A DNA stretch of 64,000 bases, from positions 496,001 to 560,000 of the forward strand of contig JBAOIG010000002.1 in the NCBI GenBank assembly GCA_037045155.1. The letters run 5' to 3'. Source of the stretch: Thermomicrobiales bacterium (GTDB lineage Bacteria; Chloroflexota; Chloroflexia; Thermomicrobiales; CFX8). Made by a program: the position numbers and the translations under genes. Each line of letters opens with the position of its first letter. Position 1 is the first letter of the stretch. The notes below the pieces were generated by a model. That model saw nothing but the letters and a program-made list of their open reading frames with translations. It did not search any database and was not told the origin of the DNA. Shown here in pieces: positions 32,924-42,532 of the stretch.

Positions 32924-33630
32924 CGTGCTCCGAACCCGATCGTTCCATCCCGCTTCGTCGTTGCGGCGAGCCGATCGGCGAGGCGAGTTGGCTCGGGCAT
33001 GAACCGCCCGTCGCGGCAACAGGCGAGCGTGATCGCGATGGCAGTCTCGATGCTGACGCGATTGCCCGGAGAGACGAACAGCGGCGTGTGACCGGGACGA
33101 GTGCGGACGGCCGCGCCGACGGCTTCACCGTCGATGCATAGCGGACTACGGTCACCGAAGGTGTCGCCAGGCTCGGCATATTCACCGACGAGCCGGCTCT
33201 TGGCGCAGCCGATCGAGGGCAGCCCGAGAACGAGGCCGAGATGCGCCGCCGCGCCGAACCTGCGTGGGTGGGCGATCCCCTGCGCGTCGAACAGAATGAC
33301 ATCTGGCCTGTTCTCGACCTGTTCGAAGGCAGCGACGACGGCCGGCCCTTCGCGGAACGAGAGCAGCCCCGGCACATAGGGGAACGTGACGGGCTGAACC
33401 TGCGCTCGTGTCTCGATGACTTCCAGCGTCGGGAACGACAGGATGACCACGACAGCGTATGCGATCGCGGCACGACCACGCCCTGAGTATGCGTTGTCCA
33501 CACCCGCGACGGTGCGGATATTGTCCAGTCGGAGGCCGTCGCGCAGATCGAGTGTCCCGCTCAGGTTGCGCTGGATTTCAGCCGCTTCCTTCGGTGTTAC
33601 GTCCCAACTATGAAGCGGAGTGATCTTCAT
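32920..33630 (-). CDS. nfi: endonuclease V
   Basis: The product has 236 residues, with ATG 33630 behind CAGGAAACGACC. Family motifs are clear: VAGVDNAYSG (catalytic Asp), FPYVPGLLSFREGPAV (Glu), LFDAQGIAHPRRFG (Asp), and GCAKSRL. The enzyme cuts DNA or RNA one base 3' of inosine, and starts repair of deaminated adenine. It is divergent from glgP and translationally coupled to the radical SAM gene. Confidence 0.93.
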   Translation of the reverse strand: MKITPLHSWDVTPKEAAEIQRNLSGTLDLRDGLRLDNIRTVAGVDNAYSGRGRAAIAYAVVVILSFPTLEVIETRAQVQPVTFPYVPGLLSFREGPAVVAAFEQVENRPDVILFDAQGIAHPRRFGAAAHLGLVLGLPSIGCAKSRLVGEYAEPGDTFGDRSPLCIDGEAVGAAVRTRPGHTPLFVSPGNRVSIETAIAITLACCRDGRFMPEPTRLADRLAATTKRDGTIGFGAR

Positions 33631-33750
33631 TGGTCGTTTCCTGCGCATACCGGTCGTAGTTCATTGCCGGCTGGCGGTATCCTTGACGGTTGAGGCGGGC
33701 GCTGGGTGTCGTCTGCTGAAACTCGATGATATTCAGAGGAACATGAGATC

Positions 33751-36348
33751 ATGAAGCCGATTCGAACTTTCTCGATCGTCCCGGTGCTCCCGCCGGAGTT
33801 GCATCGACTGCGGGACATCGCAGTGAACCTGCGCTGGTCGTGGGATGGGCCAAGCCGAAACCTCTTCGCGCGGCTCGATCCGGATCTCTGGGAGAGCACA
33901 CACCAAAATCCTGTTCGCCTGCTCGGCGCGATCGATCAGTCCCGTCTGGAAGAGGCTGCCGCCGACGAAGGCTTCCGCCTGCAGTTGGAGCGTGTCGCCG
34001 CCGACTTCGACGCCTACATGGGGGCGACAAGCACGTGGTATGCCCGGACTCACGGTCAGACCCTGCAGCCGTGCATCGCCTACTTCTCTCCGGAGTTCGG
34101 CGTCGCCAACTGTCTGAACATCTTCGCGGGTGGGCTTGGCCTGCTGGCCGGCGATCACCTGAAGTCGGCCAGCGATCTGGGCGTGCCGCTGGTGGGAATC
34201 AGCCTGTTGTACCAGCAGGGCTACTTCCGGCAGACACTGAATGATGCGGGATGGCAGCAGGAGTTCTCCGAGGAGAACGACTTCCACAACCTCCCGCTGA
34301 CGCTTGTGCACGATTCGACCGGCGGGCCACTGACTGTCCGCGTCCCACACCCCGGACGCGAGGTCATCGCTCAGGTCTGGCTCGCCCGGGTGGGCCGTGT
34401 CCAGCTTTATCTGCTGGATACGAACATCCCCGAGAACCTCCCAGAGGATCGCGGCATCACCGATCAGCTCTATGGCGGCGACCTGGAGATGCGGATCCGC
34501 CAGGAGGTTGTCCTTGGGATCGGCGGCTGTCGCGCGCTCGTCGCCCTTGGCCTCGAGCCGACCGTGTATCACATGAACGAGGGCCATTCCGCGTTTCTTG
34601 CTCTGGAACGGGCGCGCGCGCTGATGTCCGCGCACGGGTTGACGTTTGAGGAGGCTCGCGAGGCTGCCTCGGCCGGCACGATCTTCACGACGCACACACC
34701 GGTGCCGGCCGGCCACGATGCCTTCCCCGCCGAGCTGATCGACCGATACCTGACAGAGTACGCGGCCGAATTCGGGCTGGAACGCGCCAACCTGTTGGCT
34801 CTGGGCCGCATCAACCCGACCGACGAGGGCGAGCTATTCGGGATGACGATCCTGGCGCTGAAGATGTCTGCCTACACCAACGGTGTCAGCGAGCTGCATG
34901 GCAAGGTGTCGCGCGATATGTGGCAGGCGCTCTGGCCGGGCGTGCCTGTCAACGAGGTTCCGATTGGCCATGTCACAAATGGCATCCATCTGGCGAGCTG
35001 GGTCTCGGAGGAGATGGCCAGCTACTACGATCGGTACATCGGGCCCCGCTGGCGAAGCGAGCCGACGGGCAAGGAGATCTGGGCTCAGGCCGGCCAGATC
35101 CCGCCCGAGGAGCTTTGGCGAATCCACGAACGTCATCGTGAAGAGATGGTGTTGAATATCCGCGAGACGCTACAAGCCCAGCTCGACCAGCATGGCGCGG
35201 CGCAGGTGGAGATCAAGCGGGCCGGCGAGGTCCTCGACCCCGAAATTCTGACGATCGGCTTTGCCCGGCGGTTCGCGACGTATAAGCGGGCGACGTTGCT
35301 GTTGCGCGATATTGACCGATTCATTGCGCTGATCAACAACGCTACCCGGCCGATCCAGATCATCTTCGCCGGCAAGGCACATCCCCGCGACGATGCCGGC
35401 AAAGAGCTGATCCGCCAGATCGTCGTGGCATCGCGCCGGGCAGAGCTACGCCATCGGGTCGTCTTCCTGGAGGATTACGATATTGCGATTGCCCGGCGGC
35501 TCGTGCAGGGCGTGGATGTCTGGCTGAATAATCCTCGCCGGCCGATGGAGGCCAGCGGAACGAGTGGCATGAAGGCCTCCGCCAATGCCAACCTCAATTT
35601 CAGCACCCTCGATGGCTGGTGGGATGAGGCCTGGCGCGAGCACTCGGGCACGGCCGACCCGGCAGGCTGGGCGATCGGACGTGGTGAGACCTACTCGAAC
35701 TGGGACCTCCAGGACCAGGTCGAAGCAGAGGATATCTACGATGTCCTCGAACGGGATATTATCCCCACCTTCTATGACCGTGGGGCGGACAACCTCCCGC
35801 GCCGGTGGATTGCGCGAATGGCCGCGGCAATCGAGTGCCTCTGCCCGTTCGTCAGCGGGCTGCGTATGGTGCGTGACTACACCGAGCAGTTCTATCTGCC
35901 AGCGCTGGCCATGGCCGAAACAATGGCCGCGGATGACATGAACGGCGCGCGGGACCTGGCCATCTGGCGCGCGCGAGTGACGGACGGCTGGAAGGAGGTC
36001 CGAGTTGAGGCGGTCAATGGTGATGCCCGCTCGACGCTTGAGGTTGGCTCGGCGCTTCACACCCAGGCGCTCGTGCATCTCGGGGCGCTCAGGCCGGAGG
36101 ATGTCACTGTCGAGCTCTACGCGGGCCGGGTCAATGCCGCGGGCGAGCTCGTTGATCCGACGTCGTCGCCGATGGTCGTCCAGTCATCTGCGGCGGCCGG
36201 CGGCTACATCTATCAGCTGTCGGCGCCGATGGCGCGATCCAGCGGAATCCACGGTTATACCGTCCGAGTTCTGCCACGTCACGACTGCCTGTGCTCACCA
36301 TACGTGCCGGGGCTGATCACCTGGGCGGAGGCGCCTGACGGCGCGTGA
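33751..36348 (+). CDS. glgP: alpha-glucan (glycogen) phosphorylase
   Basis: The product has 865 residues, starting at ATG 33751. The N-terminal DUF3417-type segment is PPELHRLRDIAVNLRWSW. The catalytic domain has FSPEFGVANCLNIFAGGLG, HMNEGHSAF, TTHTPVPAGHDAF and, near residue 600, EASGTSGMKASANA containing the Lys that holds pyridoxal phosphate. It belongs to the shorter phosphorylase class common in Gram-positive and thermophilic bacteria. It releases glucose 1-phosphate from glycogen or maltodextrin in the cytoplasm. It is a single gene with no other glycogen gene next to it. Confidence 0.93.
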   Translation: MKPIRTFSIVPVLPPELHRLRDIAVNLRWSWDGPSRNLFARLDPDLWESTHQNPVRLLGAIDQSRLEEAAADEGFRLQLERVAADFDAYMGATSTWYARTHGQTLQPCIAYFSPEFGVANCLNIFAGGLGLLAGDHLKSASDLGVPLVGISLLYQQGYFRQTLNDAGWQQEFSEENDFHNLPLTLVHDSTGGPLTVRVPHPGREVIAQVWLARVGRVQLYLLDTNIPENLPEDRGITDQLYGGDLEMRIRQEVVLGIGGCRALVALGLEPTVYHMNEGHSAFLALERARALMSAHGLTFEEAREAASAGTIFTTHTPVPAGHDAFPAELIDRYLTEYAAEFGLERANLLALGRINPTDEGELFGMTILALKMSAYTNGVSELHGKVSRDMWQALWPGVPVNEVPIGHVTNGIHLASWVSEEMASYYDRYIGPRWRSEPTGKEIWAQAGQIPPEELWRIHERHREEMVLNIRETLQAQLDQHGAAQVEIKRAGEVLDPEILTIGFARRFATYKRATLLLRDIDRFIALINNATRPIQIIFAGKAHPRDDAGKELIRQIVVASRRAELRHRVVFLEDYDIAIARRLVQGVDVWLNNPRRPMEASGTSGMKASANANLNFSTLDGWWDEAWREHSGTADPAGWAIGRGETYSNWDLQDQVEAEDIYDVLERDIIPTFYDRGADNLPRRWIARMAAAIECLCPFVSGLRMVRDYTEQFYLPALAMAETMAADDMNGARDLAIWRARVTDGWKEVRVEAVNGDARSTLEVGSALHTQALVHLGALRPEDVTVELYAGRVNAAGELVDPTSSPMVVQSSAAAGGYIYQLSAPMARSSGIHGYTVRVLPRHDCLCSPYVPGLITWAEAPDGA

Positions 36349-36405
36349 CATACTAATCGTCGTGCGAGCAGAGTAGCGCATTGTGACAGGGAGAATGGGA
36401 GACTG

Positions 36406-38685
36406 ATGGCGCAAACGTCAAACCTCGGCTATCCGCGAATTGGCAGGCAGCGCGAACTCAAGCGCGCGATCGAGCGATACTGGGCAGGCAAGGCCGAAGA
36501 GGATGAGGTGCGCGAAGTCGCGGCCGGCATTCGCGCGGCCGCCTGGCAGGTCCAGCTCGATGCCGGGATCGACCACATCCCGTGCAACGACTTTACGTAT
36601 TACGATCACATGCTCGATATGTCGTGTGTGCTCGGCCTTGTGCCGGAGCGCTTTGGCCATACGCCCGGCGAGCCGGTGTCACTGGCAACCTACTCGGCGA
36701 TGGCTCGAGGTGGCGACGACGCCGCGGCGCTCGAGATGACGAAGTGGTTCGACACGAACTACCACTATCTCGTCCCCGAGTTCAACGGGCCGGCCCCGGT
36801 GCGCACCGGCAATGCTCCTGTCGATGCCTATCGTGAGGCCCGCGAGGCTGTCGGCGACCGGGCGACACCGGTCCTGGTCGGGCCGGTCACCTTTGTGCTG
36901 CTCGGCAAGTACCACCAACTCCCGATCGCCGAGCATGTCCGGCAGATCGTGCCGATCTATCAGCAACTGCTGGCAGATCTGGCCGCGGCGGGCGCTGAGT
37001 GGGTCCAGATCGACGAGCCGTGCCTGGTCCAGGATCGCGCTGCCGGGGAGTTGGCGCTCTTCGCTGAGGTCTACGGCGCGCTTGCCGCCTCGAGCGCGCG
37101 GCCGAAGATCATGCTGCAAACCTACTTCGGCTCGCTTGGCTCGAGCTGGGATGCGGTAATGGCGCTGCCGGTGGACGGCATCGGCCTTGATCTCGTCCGC
37201 ACGCCGGGGAACCAGACCGATCTGCTGGGTAAGGGATTCCCGGCCGACAAAGTGCTGAACGCCGGGGTCGTCAATGGTCGCGGCGTCTGGCGGACGAATC
37301 TCGACGCGACGCTCGGCACGCTCGAGCGAATCGTCGACAAGCTGGGCCGGAAGGATGGGCTCGCGATCGGACCTTCCTGCTCGCTGCTCTTCCTGCCGCA
37401 CGACGTGAGGCTGGAGACAAGTCACGACGCCGAAGTCCTCGCCGATCTGTCCTTTGCCGATCAGCGGCTCGAGGAGATCAGCACTCTGGCGAAGGGGCTC
37501 AACGAGGGGCGCGAGGCGATCCGCGCCGAGCTGGATGCCGACCGCGTCCGGATTGATGCCCGACAGCGATCTGATGCACACCACGCAGGAACGCAGGAGC
37601 GGCTCCGCGCGCTGACTGCAGCGGACGCTCAGCGGGCGACGCCATTCGCCGATCGTATCCGTGAGCAGCAGGGGCGACTGGGTCTGCCGGCCTACCCGAC
37701 GACGACGATCGGCTCGTTTCCGCAGTCCGGCGAGGTGCGCTCGATGCGTGCCCGACTGCGGTCAGGGCGGATCACCGCCGAGGAGTACGATACCTGGGTC
37801 AAATCCCAGATGGACGATCTGATTCGCCGGCAGGAGGAGATCGGCCTTGATGTCCTGGTCCACGGCGAGTTCGAGCGAACTGACATGGTCGAATACTTCG
37901 CCGAACAGCTCGGCGGCTTCATCGCCACCGAGCATGGCTGGGTCCAGTCGTACGGCTCGCGCTGCGTCCGCCCGCCGATTATCGTCGGCGATGTCTACCG
38001 CCCACACCCGATGACGGTTGCAACGAGCACCTACGCTCAGTCGCGAACCAGCAGGCCAATGAAGGGCATGCTGACCGGACCGGTGACGATCCTCAACTGG
38101 TCGTTCGTGCGCGAAGATCTGTCGCGCGCCGAGGTGGCCAACCAGATCGCTCTGGCGCTGCGCGATGAGGTGTTGGATCTGGAGACGGCAGGCATCGGTA
38201 TCGTCCAGATCGACGAGCCGGCGCTCCGCGAAGGCTTGCCACTGCGTCGCGCCGAATGGCAAGAGTATCTCGACTGGGCGGTCCACGCGTTCCGGCTGGC
38301 GTCCAGCGGCGTTCAGCCCGGCACTCAGATTCACACACACATGTGCTACTCGGAGTTCAACGACATCATCGATGCGATTGCGGCGATGGATGCCGATGTC
38401 ATCTCGATCGAGAACTCGCGTTCGAACGAAGAGCTGCTGAAGGCATTCACCGACAACAAATACGAGCGTGAGATCGGCCCGGGCGTCTACGATGTCCACT
38501 CGCCGCAGATCCCCGAGACCGGCGAGATGGTCGAACGGCTGCGCAACGCAACACGCGTTCTGGGCGCCGAACATCTGTGGGTCAACCCGGACTGCGGACT
38601 GAAGACGCGTGGCAATGCGGAAGTCTGGCCGAGCCTGACCAATATGGTCGCAGCGGCGAAGGACCTTCGGAAAGCCGCAAGCTAG
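36406..38685 (+). CDS. metE: cobalamin-independent methionine synthase
   Basis: The product has 759 residues, with ATG 36406 behind GGGAGA. It has two homologous barrels: the N-terminal one begins NLGYPRIGRQRELKRAIERYW, and the C-terminal catalytic one begins PTTTIGSFPQSGEVR near residue 430. Zinc ligands are His and Cys in THMCYSEF, a Glu, and Cys in WVNPDCGLKTR. It transfers methyl from 5-methyltetrahydropteroyl-triglutamate to homocysteine. The 57-bp upstream space is too short for a riboswitch. A perfect hairpin follows the gene. Confidence 0.95.
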   Translation: MAQTSNLGYPRIGRQRELKRAIERYWAGKAEEDEVREVAAGIRAAAWQVQLDAGIDHIPCNDFTYYDHMLDMSCVLGLVPERFGHTPGEPVSLATYSAMARGGDDAAALEMTKWFDTNYHYLVPEFNGPAPVRTGNAPVDAYREAREAVGDRATPVLVGPVTFVLLGKYHQLPIAEHVRQIVPIYQQLLADLAAAGAEWVQIDEPCLVQDRAAGELALFAEVYGALAASSARPKIMLQTYFGSLGSSWDAVMALPVDGIGLDLVRTPGNQTDLLGKGFPADKVLNAGVVNGRGVWRTNLDATLGTLERIVDKLGRKDGLAIGPSCSLLFLPHDVRLETSHDAEVLADLSFADQRLEEISTLAKGLNEGREAIRAELDADRVRIDARQRSDAHHAGTQERLRALTAADAQRATPFADRIREQQGRLGLPAYPTTTIGSFPQSGEVRSMRARLRSGRITAEEYDTWVKSQMDDLIRRQEEIGLDVLVHGEFERTDMVEYFAEQLGGFIATEHGWVQSYGSRCVRPPIIVGDVYRPHPMTVATSTYAQSRTSRPMKGMLTGPVTILNWSFVREDLSRAEVANQIALALRDEVLDLETAGIGIVQIDEPALREGLPLRRAEWQEYLDWAVHAFRLASSGVQPGTQIHTHMCYSEFNDIIDAIAAMDADVISIENSRSNEELLKAFTDNKYEREIGPGVYDVHSPQIPETGEMVERLRNATRVLGAEHLWVNPDCGLKTRGNAEVWPSLTNMVAAAKDLRKAAS

Positions 38686-38712
38686 CGCCAACACGATGAT
38701 GCGCTGACTCGT

Positions 38713-38743
38713 AGCGGCCCCGGCACGATATGCCGGGGCCGCT
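38713..38743 (+). terminator. perfect hairpin after metE
   Basis: AGCGGCCCCGGCA and TGCCGGGGCCGCT form a 13-bp perfect stem around CGATA. It lies 28 bp after the metE stop. A weak GTCGTGT tail follows, with no T tract. It likely terminates metE transcription at least in part. Confidence 0.6.
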
Positions 38744-38768
38744 GTCGTGTAACGAAGGAGGCAGGACG

Positions 38769-39647
38769 ATGACCGACGAAGAACGCCGCGACGCCGGCAC
38801 ACGGACGATCAGGCTGCTAGCGATCGCGCGTGGGCTGGAGGACGAGGGGCAGTACAACATCGCCCGTCTGTTCCGCGCGGCGGCTTTCGGAGAGGGAGCA
38901 CGGGCGACGATTGTGCGACCTCGGCCGGCCAGCGGCCTCTACGAAGAGATGGACGCCGCGATCGCCGACCTCCGCGCGACCGGACGGAACGCGATTGCGG
39001 GCGCGATGGCACACGCACTGGAAACGGCGCGGGCCGGCGGCATCCCGACGCTGGAGGACACCCCGCTGACCTTCGTCTGCCGCTCGTGCGGAGAGATCAT
39101 GCTCGGCGAGAAGCAGGCCGTCTGTCCTGTTTGCCGGGCGCGCCGGCTGACCTTTGAGCCGTCGCCCTCCGTCTGGTACGCCACGCCCCTCGCGCCATCG
39201 GAGATCCTGTCGGCGATGGAGGAGAACCTGGCTGATATTCAGACGATCACTGCGGGTGTCAGCGATGCCCGCGCCGACGATGGTGTCTGGCCGCTGCGTG
39301 CGATTCTCGAACATCTTCTGGGCGCGGAGCGCCTGTTGGTCGGCCGCGCCGCGCGGATGCTCGACGAGGATGAGCCGCAACTCGAGTCGATCGATCCAAA
39401 CGACATCGGCGCAACCGACGAGTCGCTATCGCCGCCGGTGGCGGCGCTACTGGAGGATCTGGCCGAGGCACGGCTGGGAACGGTCGCGCAGTTTGCCGCG
39501 ATTGTGCCCGAGGCGTGGAGTCGCGCGGGTATCCACCCCGAGTTCGGCCGCCTGACCGTCACGCAGCAACTCTCATACCTGGTGAGGCATGAGCAATGGC
39601 ATCTCGCCGAGTTGGAGGAGCGTTGCCGAGAGGCGCGCGACGTGTAG
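38769..39647 (+). CDS. rubredoxin-like zinc-ribbon plus DinB-domain protein
   Basis: The product has 292 residues. ATG 38769 follows GAAGGAGGCAGG; the frame from 38730 is unsupported. Residues 1-95 are helical, reminiscent of half a ferritin-like domain. A metal ribbon CRSC-x11-CPVC follows near residues 103-121, like the rubredoxin-type tail of rubrerythrins. Residues about 140-290 form a DinB/DfsB four-helix domain with His in LEHLLGAERLL and VRHEQWHLAELEE, which could bind a metal. A role in thiol or oxidative stress is possible, but no activity can be assigned. Confidence 0.75.
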   Translation: MTDEERRDAGTRTIRLLAIARGLEDEGQYNIARLFRAAAFGEGARATIVRPRPASGLYEEMDAAIADLRATGRNAIAGAMAHALETARAGGIPTLEDTPLTFVCRSCGEIMLGEKQAVCPVCRARRLTFEPSPSVWYATPLAPSEILSAMEENLADIQTITAGVSDARADDGVWPLRAILEHLLGAERLLVGRAARMLDEDEPQLESIDPNDIGATDESLSPPVAALLEDLAEARLGTVAQFAAIVPEAWSRAGIHPEFGRLTVTQQLSYLVRHEQWHLAELEERCREARDV

Positions 39648-39684
39648 CGCGGGCAGGCTCCTGGCCCGCCCGCGCGCATGCGTT

Positions 39685-40305
39685 CTAGCTGGACGATTCG
39701 CTGTGCTTCCTGTGGCCGGGGAAGTCATCGTTGGCATCCGGAGTGTCTGCGCCCGGCGCGTACTGGCCGAGGACTCCGGCGCTGCTCCCGGCAGTCGAGC
39801 CGGTGTTGCCCTCGTAGCCCGCGCCCGGCGTCATACCGGTGGCGGTGCCGAGGCTGGTTGCCACACCCGCGCCGGAGCCGGTGCTGCCGTCGAGGAATGG
39901 GTGATGGCCAGCCGTCGGGTGCTGGACTCCCGTATATTCGAATCCACTGAGGATGACGGTGTGTGCCAGCTCCGCCTTGTCGCCAGCGTCGATGCTGAGG
40001 AGGATGTGCCCCTTGGCGGTCTCCGGCTGAAGCCCGGGCGTCTCGGCGGGTGGTTCATGCCCACGGATACGCTCAATGAAGTCGCCAATGGCCTCGCGGG
40101 CTTGCTCGAAGAATCCCTCACGCGAGAGTTCTTCGGTCTGATCCTCGATCGCCTTGAGCGCGGCCTCATCGGCGCTTGCGAGCCGGATCTGGTCAGCAGT
40201 GAACCCGGCCGCTCGAAGCCCCTGGATCGTTCGCACAACGTCCTCGGGATTGGTGAAGTCCTGAACGATGATACCTGGCTTACTTGTCGATTCCCCAGCG
40301 CTCAT
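39685..40305 (-). CDS. general stress protein-like (YflT/17M domain)
   Basis: The product has 206 residues. ATG 40305 follows GGAGG; a longer frame to 40413 is unsupported. The N-terminal half resembles the YflT/17M stress domain: PGIIVQDFTNPEDVVRTIQGLRAAGF and, later, KGHILLSIDAGDKAELAHTVI. The C-terminal 70 residues are a low-complexity Gly/Ser/Thr/Ala region rich in TGS and AGS steps, likely disordered. There is no signal peptide. The function is not known beyond a link of the family to stress responses. Confidence 0.65.
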   Translation of the reverse strand: MSAGESTSKPGIIVQDFTNPEDVVRTIQGLRAAGFTADQIRLASADEAALKAIEDQTEELSREGFFEQAREAIGDFIERIRGHEPPAETPGLQPETAKGHILLSIDAGDKAELAHTVILSGFEYTGVQHPTAGHHPFLDGSTGSGAGVATSLGTATGMTPGAGYEGNTGSTAGSSAGVLGQYAPGADTPDANDDFPGHRKHSESSS

Positions 40306-40453
40306 GACTGGCCTCCATCGTAATCGCGCTCTGGCGCTCAGACCCGGAGATGCGTTCGGAATTATCTGTTGTAACTGAACGAAAGGCAATGCACCGCTGG
40401 ACGAATCTGGCAAACAGATTGTGAACTTCTGACAGGTCGATCGAGCGGGCTGG

Positions 40454-40852
40454 TCATGGCGGCGGCTCCTCGATCGTGGTGACCTCGATCAGGATTCCCC
40501 AGAGGGGGCTGATGCGCAGGACTCCGGCGACGTTGACCGGCCGGCCGACCAGCTGATCGAGACGCGACTGGTCGACCCCGCTGATGCCGACTCGATGATG
40601 AAGCGCGTCCTCGACGGCGTAGTGCTGGAGTGGGGCGCCGGCCAGAAAGACGCGCAGCGTCCCCTGCACCGACACATGCCGGCCGTCGTATGCCTCCGGC
40701 CGCAGCCAGAGCTCGCGGATGGTCACATCCTCCGCTGGACGATCGAGCCCGAGGGCGATCAACGCGAGCGCGACGGCTACGACCACAAGAAAGCCGACGC
40801 CGACGATCGCGCGCCCCGGGTCGCCCGCCGACCGTGGTTGGGGAGCAATCAT
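40454..40852 (-). CDS. membrane-anchored OB-fold-like protein
   Basis: The product has 132 residues. ATG 40852 shares ATGA with the stop of the GNAT gene upstream, which supports translational coupling. One membrane helix (AIVGVGFLVVVAVALALIAL) is followed by an external domain with beta-strand pattern: TIRELWLRPEAYDGRHVSVQG and GRPVNVAGVLRI. This resembles tOB-type or cytochrome c maturation-like OB folds, a weak resemblance only. No ligand residues are recognised. Confidence 0.65.
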   Translation of the reverse strand: MIAPQPRSAGDPGRAIVGVGFLVVVAVALALIALGLDRPAEDVTIRELWLRPEAYDGRHVSVQGTLRVFLAGAPLQHYAVEDALHHRVGISGVDQSRLDQLVGRPVNVAGVLRISPLWGILIEVTTIEEPPP

Positions 40853-41418
40853 CGCGGGCTGCCGCCCCGCCACTCGGACCGAAGTTGCGCGTACAGCTTC
40901 ATGTCGCGAAACACTCCCTTGACAAAGATCTGCTGCCGCATGAGGCCCTCGTACGACATGCCGAGCTTCTGCATGACGCGTTCGGAGGCCGCGTTTTCCG
41001 CCTCGCAGCGTGCCTCAACGCGGTTGAGCTCCAGATCGTGAAAGGCATAGCGCAGGATGGCCTGGCCCGCCTCGGTCGTCAGCCCCTGCCTCCAGAGCGG
41101 CCGGCCAAGCCAGTAGCCGACCTCGCCGCGAAGATGGGGCCAGACGACGGTAAGGCCGAACGCGCCGACGACCATGCCTGTCTCATGGAGCACCATCGCC
41201 CACGGGCCGCCGGTCCCCTCCTCGTAGCGGGTCAGCGCCCAGTCGAGAAATCGGCGCGTATCGTCGATCGATCGGTGCGGATCCCATGAGGTCAGCCGGG
41301 CAACTTCGGGGTCTCGGCAGTAGCGGTAGATATCGTCTTCGTCGGCCGGGTTGAATCTGCGGAGCAGCAGCCGTTCGGTCTCGAGCTCTGGCGTATCGAG
41401 TGTTTGCGATTCGCGCAT
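40849..41418 (-). CDS. GNAT family N-acetyltransferase (RimJ/RimL type)
   Basis: The product has 189 residues, with ATG 41418 behind GGAGG. It follows the RimJ/L pattern: LETERLLLRRFNPADEDDIYRYCRDPEV, then GYWLGRPLWRQGLTTEAGQAILRYAF (acetyl-CoA pyrophosphate loop region), then AENAASERVMQKLGMSYEG. It acetylates an amino group of a protein or small molecule. Its stop overlaps the start of the next gene. Confidence 0.88.
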   Translation of the reverse strand: MRESQTLDTPELETERLLLRRFNPADEDDIYRYCRDPEVARLTSWDPHRSIDDTRRFLDWALTRYEEGTGGPWAMVLHETGMVVGAFGLTVVWPHLRGEVGYWLGRPLWRQGLTTEAGQAILRYAFHDLELNRVEARCEAENAASERVMQKLGMSYEGLMRQQIFVKGVFRDMKLYAQLRSEWRGGSPR

Positions 41419-41577
41419 GATCGCGCCTCCATCGTCTGCGGCCGGATTGTGCCACGGACCGGGCCGACACGAATTGTCACGATACGTATATGCCCCGGGC
41501 TTGGCGCGTCATGCGACTGTCACGCGCGGTGCGATATCGTGGAGGGCAGGTAGCGATCGGGCGAAAAGGGCGACGAG

Positions 41578-41883
41578 ATGAACGATGCTGGAAACTGGAG
41601 CAACGACTGTAACGATCTGCTGGCGAAGCTTGCCGGGTCGTGGCACGGAACACGGACCGAGAGCATCCTCGTAGCGCGCTACCCCGATCATCACAATGTT
41701 CTCTGGTTTTCGGGGCTTCGCTCCCCGATCGACACAAGTGAAGAGGCGATCGATCAACTCGTCGCCGACGGATATCTCAGCTGGGACGAATCTCCCCGGC
41801 CGCTGCGCCGGCTCCGGCTGACCCCTGCCGGGATGGTTCACGCGCGCTCTGCCGGGAAAGCCTACTCGGCCGGCCGGGACTGA
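41578..41883 (+). CDS. small winged-helix-like protein of unknown function
   Basis: The product has 101 residues, with ATG 41578 behind AAAAGGGCGACG. The C-terminal half, AIDQLVADGYLSWDE followed by RRLRLTPAGMVHARS, has the wing-like pattern of winged-helix proteins. No family is recognised. It converges with the GAF gene and the two 3' ends overlap by 22 bp. Confidence 0.5.
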   Translation: MNDAGNWSNDCNDLLAKLAGSWHGTRTESILVARYPDHHNVLWFSGLRSPIDTSEEAIDQLVADGYLSWDESPRPLRRLRLTPAGMVHARSAGKAYSAGRD

Positions 41884-42431
41884 GCCGCTCGTCTCCTCGC
41901 GATCCGTTGCTGGATGGCCACGTTGGCGCGGGCTGCGCCGATATCCGCGAGGCGCCGCGCGCTGGGCAGCCAGCATCGAGGCTGCTCATCCATCAGCGCG
42001 AGGACGCCCACGACCTGATATCCCGTCCCAAGAAGCGGCATCCCCAGCCATGCGCTAATACCCCTGTCCACCATCGCCATCGGCGCCACATCGCGCGGCG
42101 AGTCTCGGGCGCCGTCGATGATCACCGGCTGGCCGGAGGCGACGACGAGCAGGCTGCGCGACCGCGCGAGGGGTGCTTCATGGAGTGTCCGCCACGGTTC
42201 GGGCAGGCCGACGCTGCTCGTGAAGACCATGCGATAAGCATCGACAATGATGATGGCGCAGATCGGCGCAATGCCCTCGCGTGTCATTCCCTGCACGATC
42301 TCGTCGAGCGCAGCTTCGCCAACCGTGCCGAGCAGGCCGGTGGACGCGACGACATCCAGCCGGGCTGGGTCGGCGATCGCTCTGTAATCGAGACTGAACG
42401 ATTGAGGGTGGGAGGGACGATCGAGATCCAT
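41862..42431 (-). CDS. GAF domain protein
   Basis: The product has 189 residues from ATG 42431; a longer frame to 42596 is unlikely. It is one GAF domain: AALDEIVQGMTREGIAPICAIIIVD, RSLLVVASGQPVIIDGARD, and ISAWLGMPLLGTGYQVVGVLALMDEQPR. A short Arg-rich tail follows. There is no kinase, cyclase or DNA-binding domain, so it is a stand-alone sensor or a regulator of unknown partner. No ribosome binding site is clear at the chosen start. Confidence 0.7.
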   Translation of the reverse strand: MDLDRPSHPQSFSLDYRAIADPARLDVVASTGLLGTVGEAALDEIVQGMTREGIAPICAIIIVDAYRMVFTSSVGLPEPWRTLHEAPLARSRSLLVVASGQPVIIDGARDSPRDVAPMAMVDRGISAWLGMPLLGTGYQVVGVLALMDEQPRCWLPSARRLADIGAARANVAIQQRIARRRAAQSRPAE

Positions 42432-42532
42432 GCAATCAAGTCTGCAGCCAGATCTGTTACAGCCTGGTTGCAATACCGCCATCCAGCGTATCAATGTCGT
42501 GACAATTGACCCGAGGCGCGTAGCCGGAGCGG

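Noticed and set aside
36349..36405. Cobalamin or SAM riboswitch before metE
   Set aside because: The intergenic space is only 57 bp and has no matching consensus.
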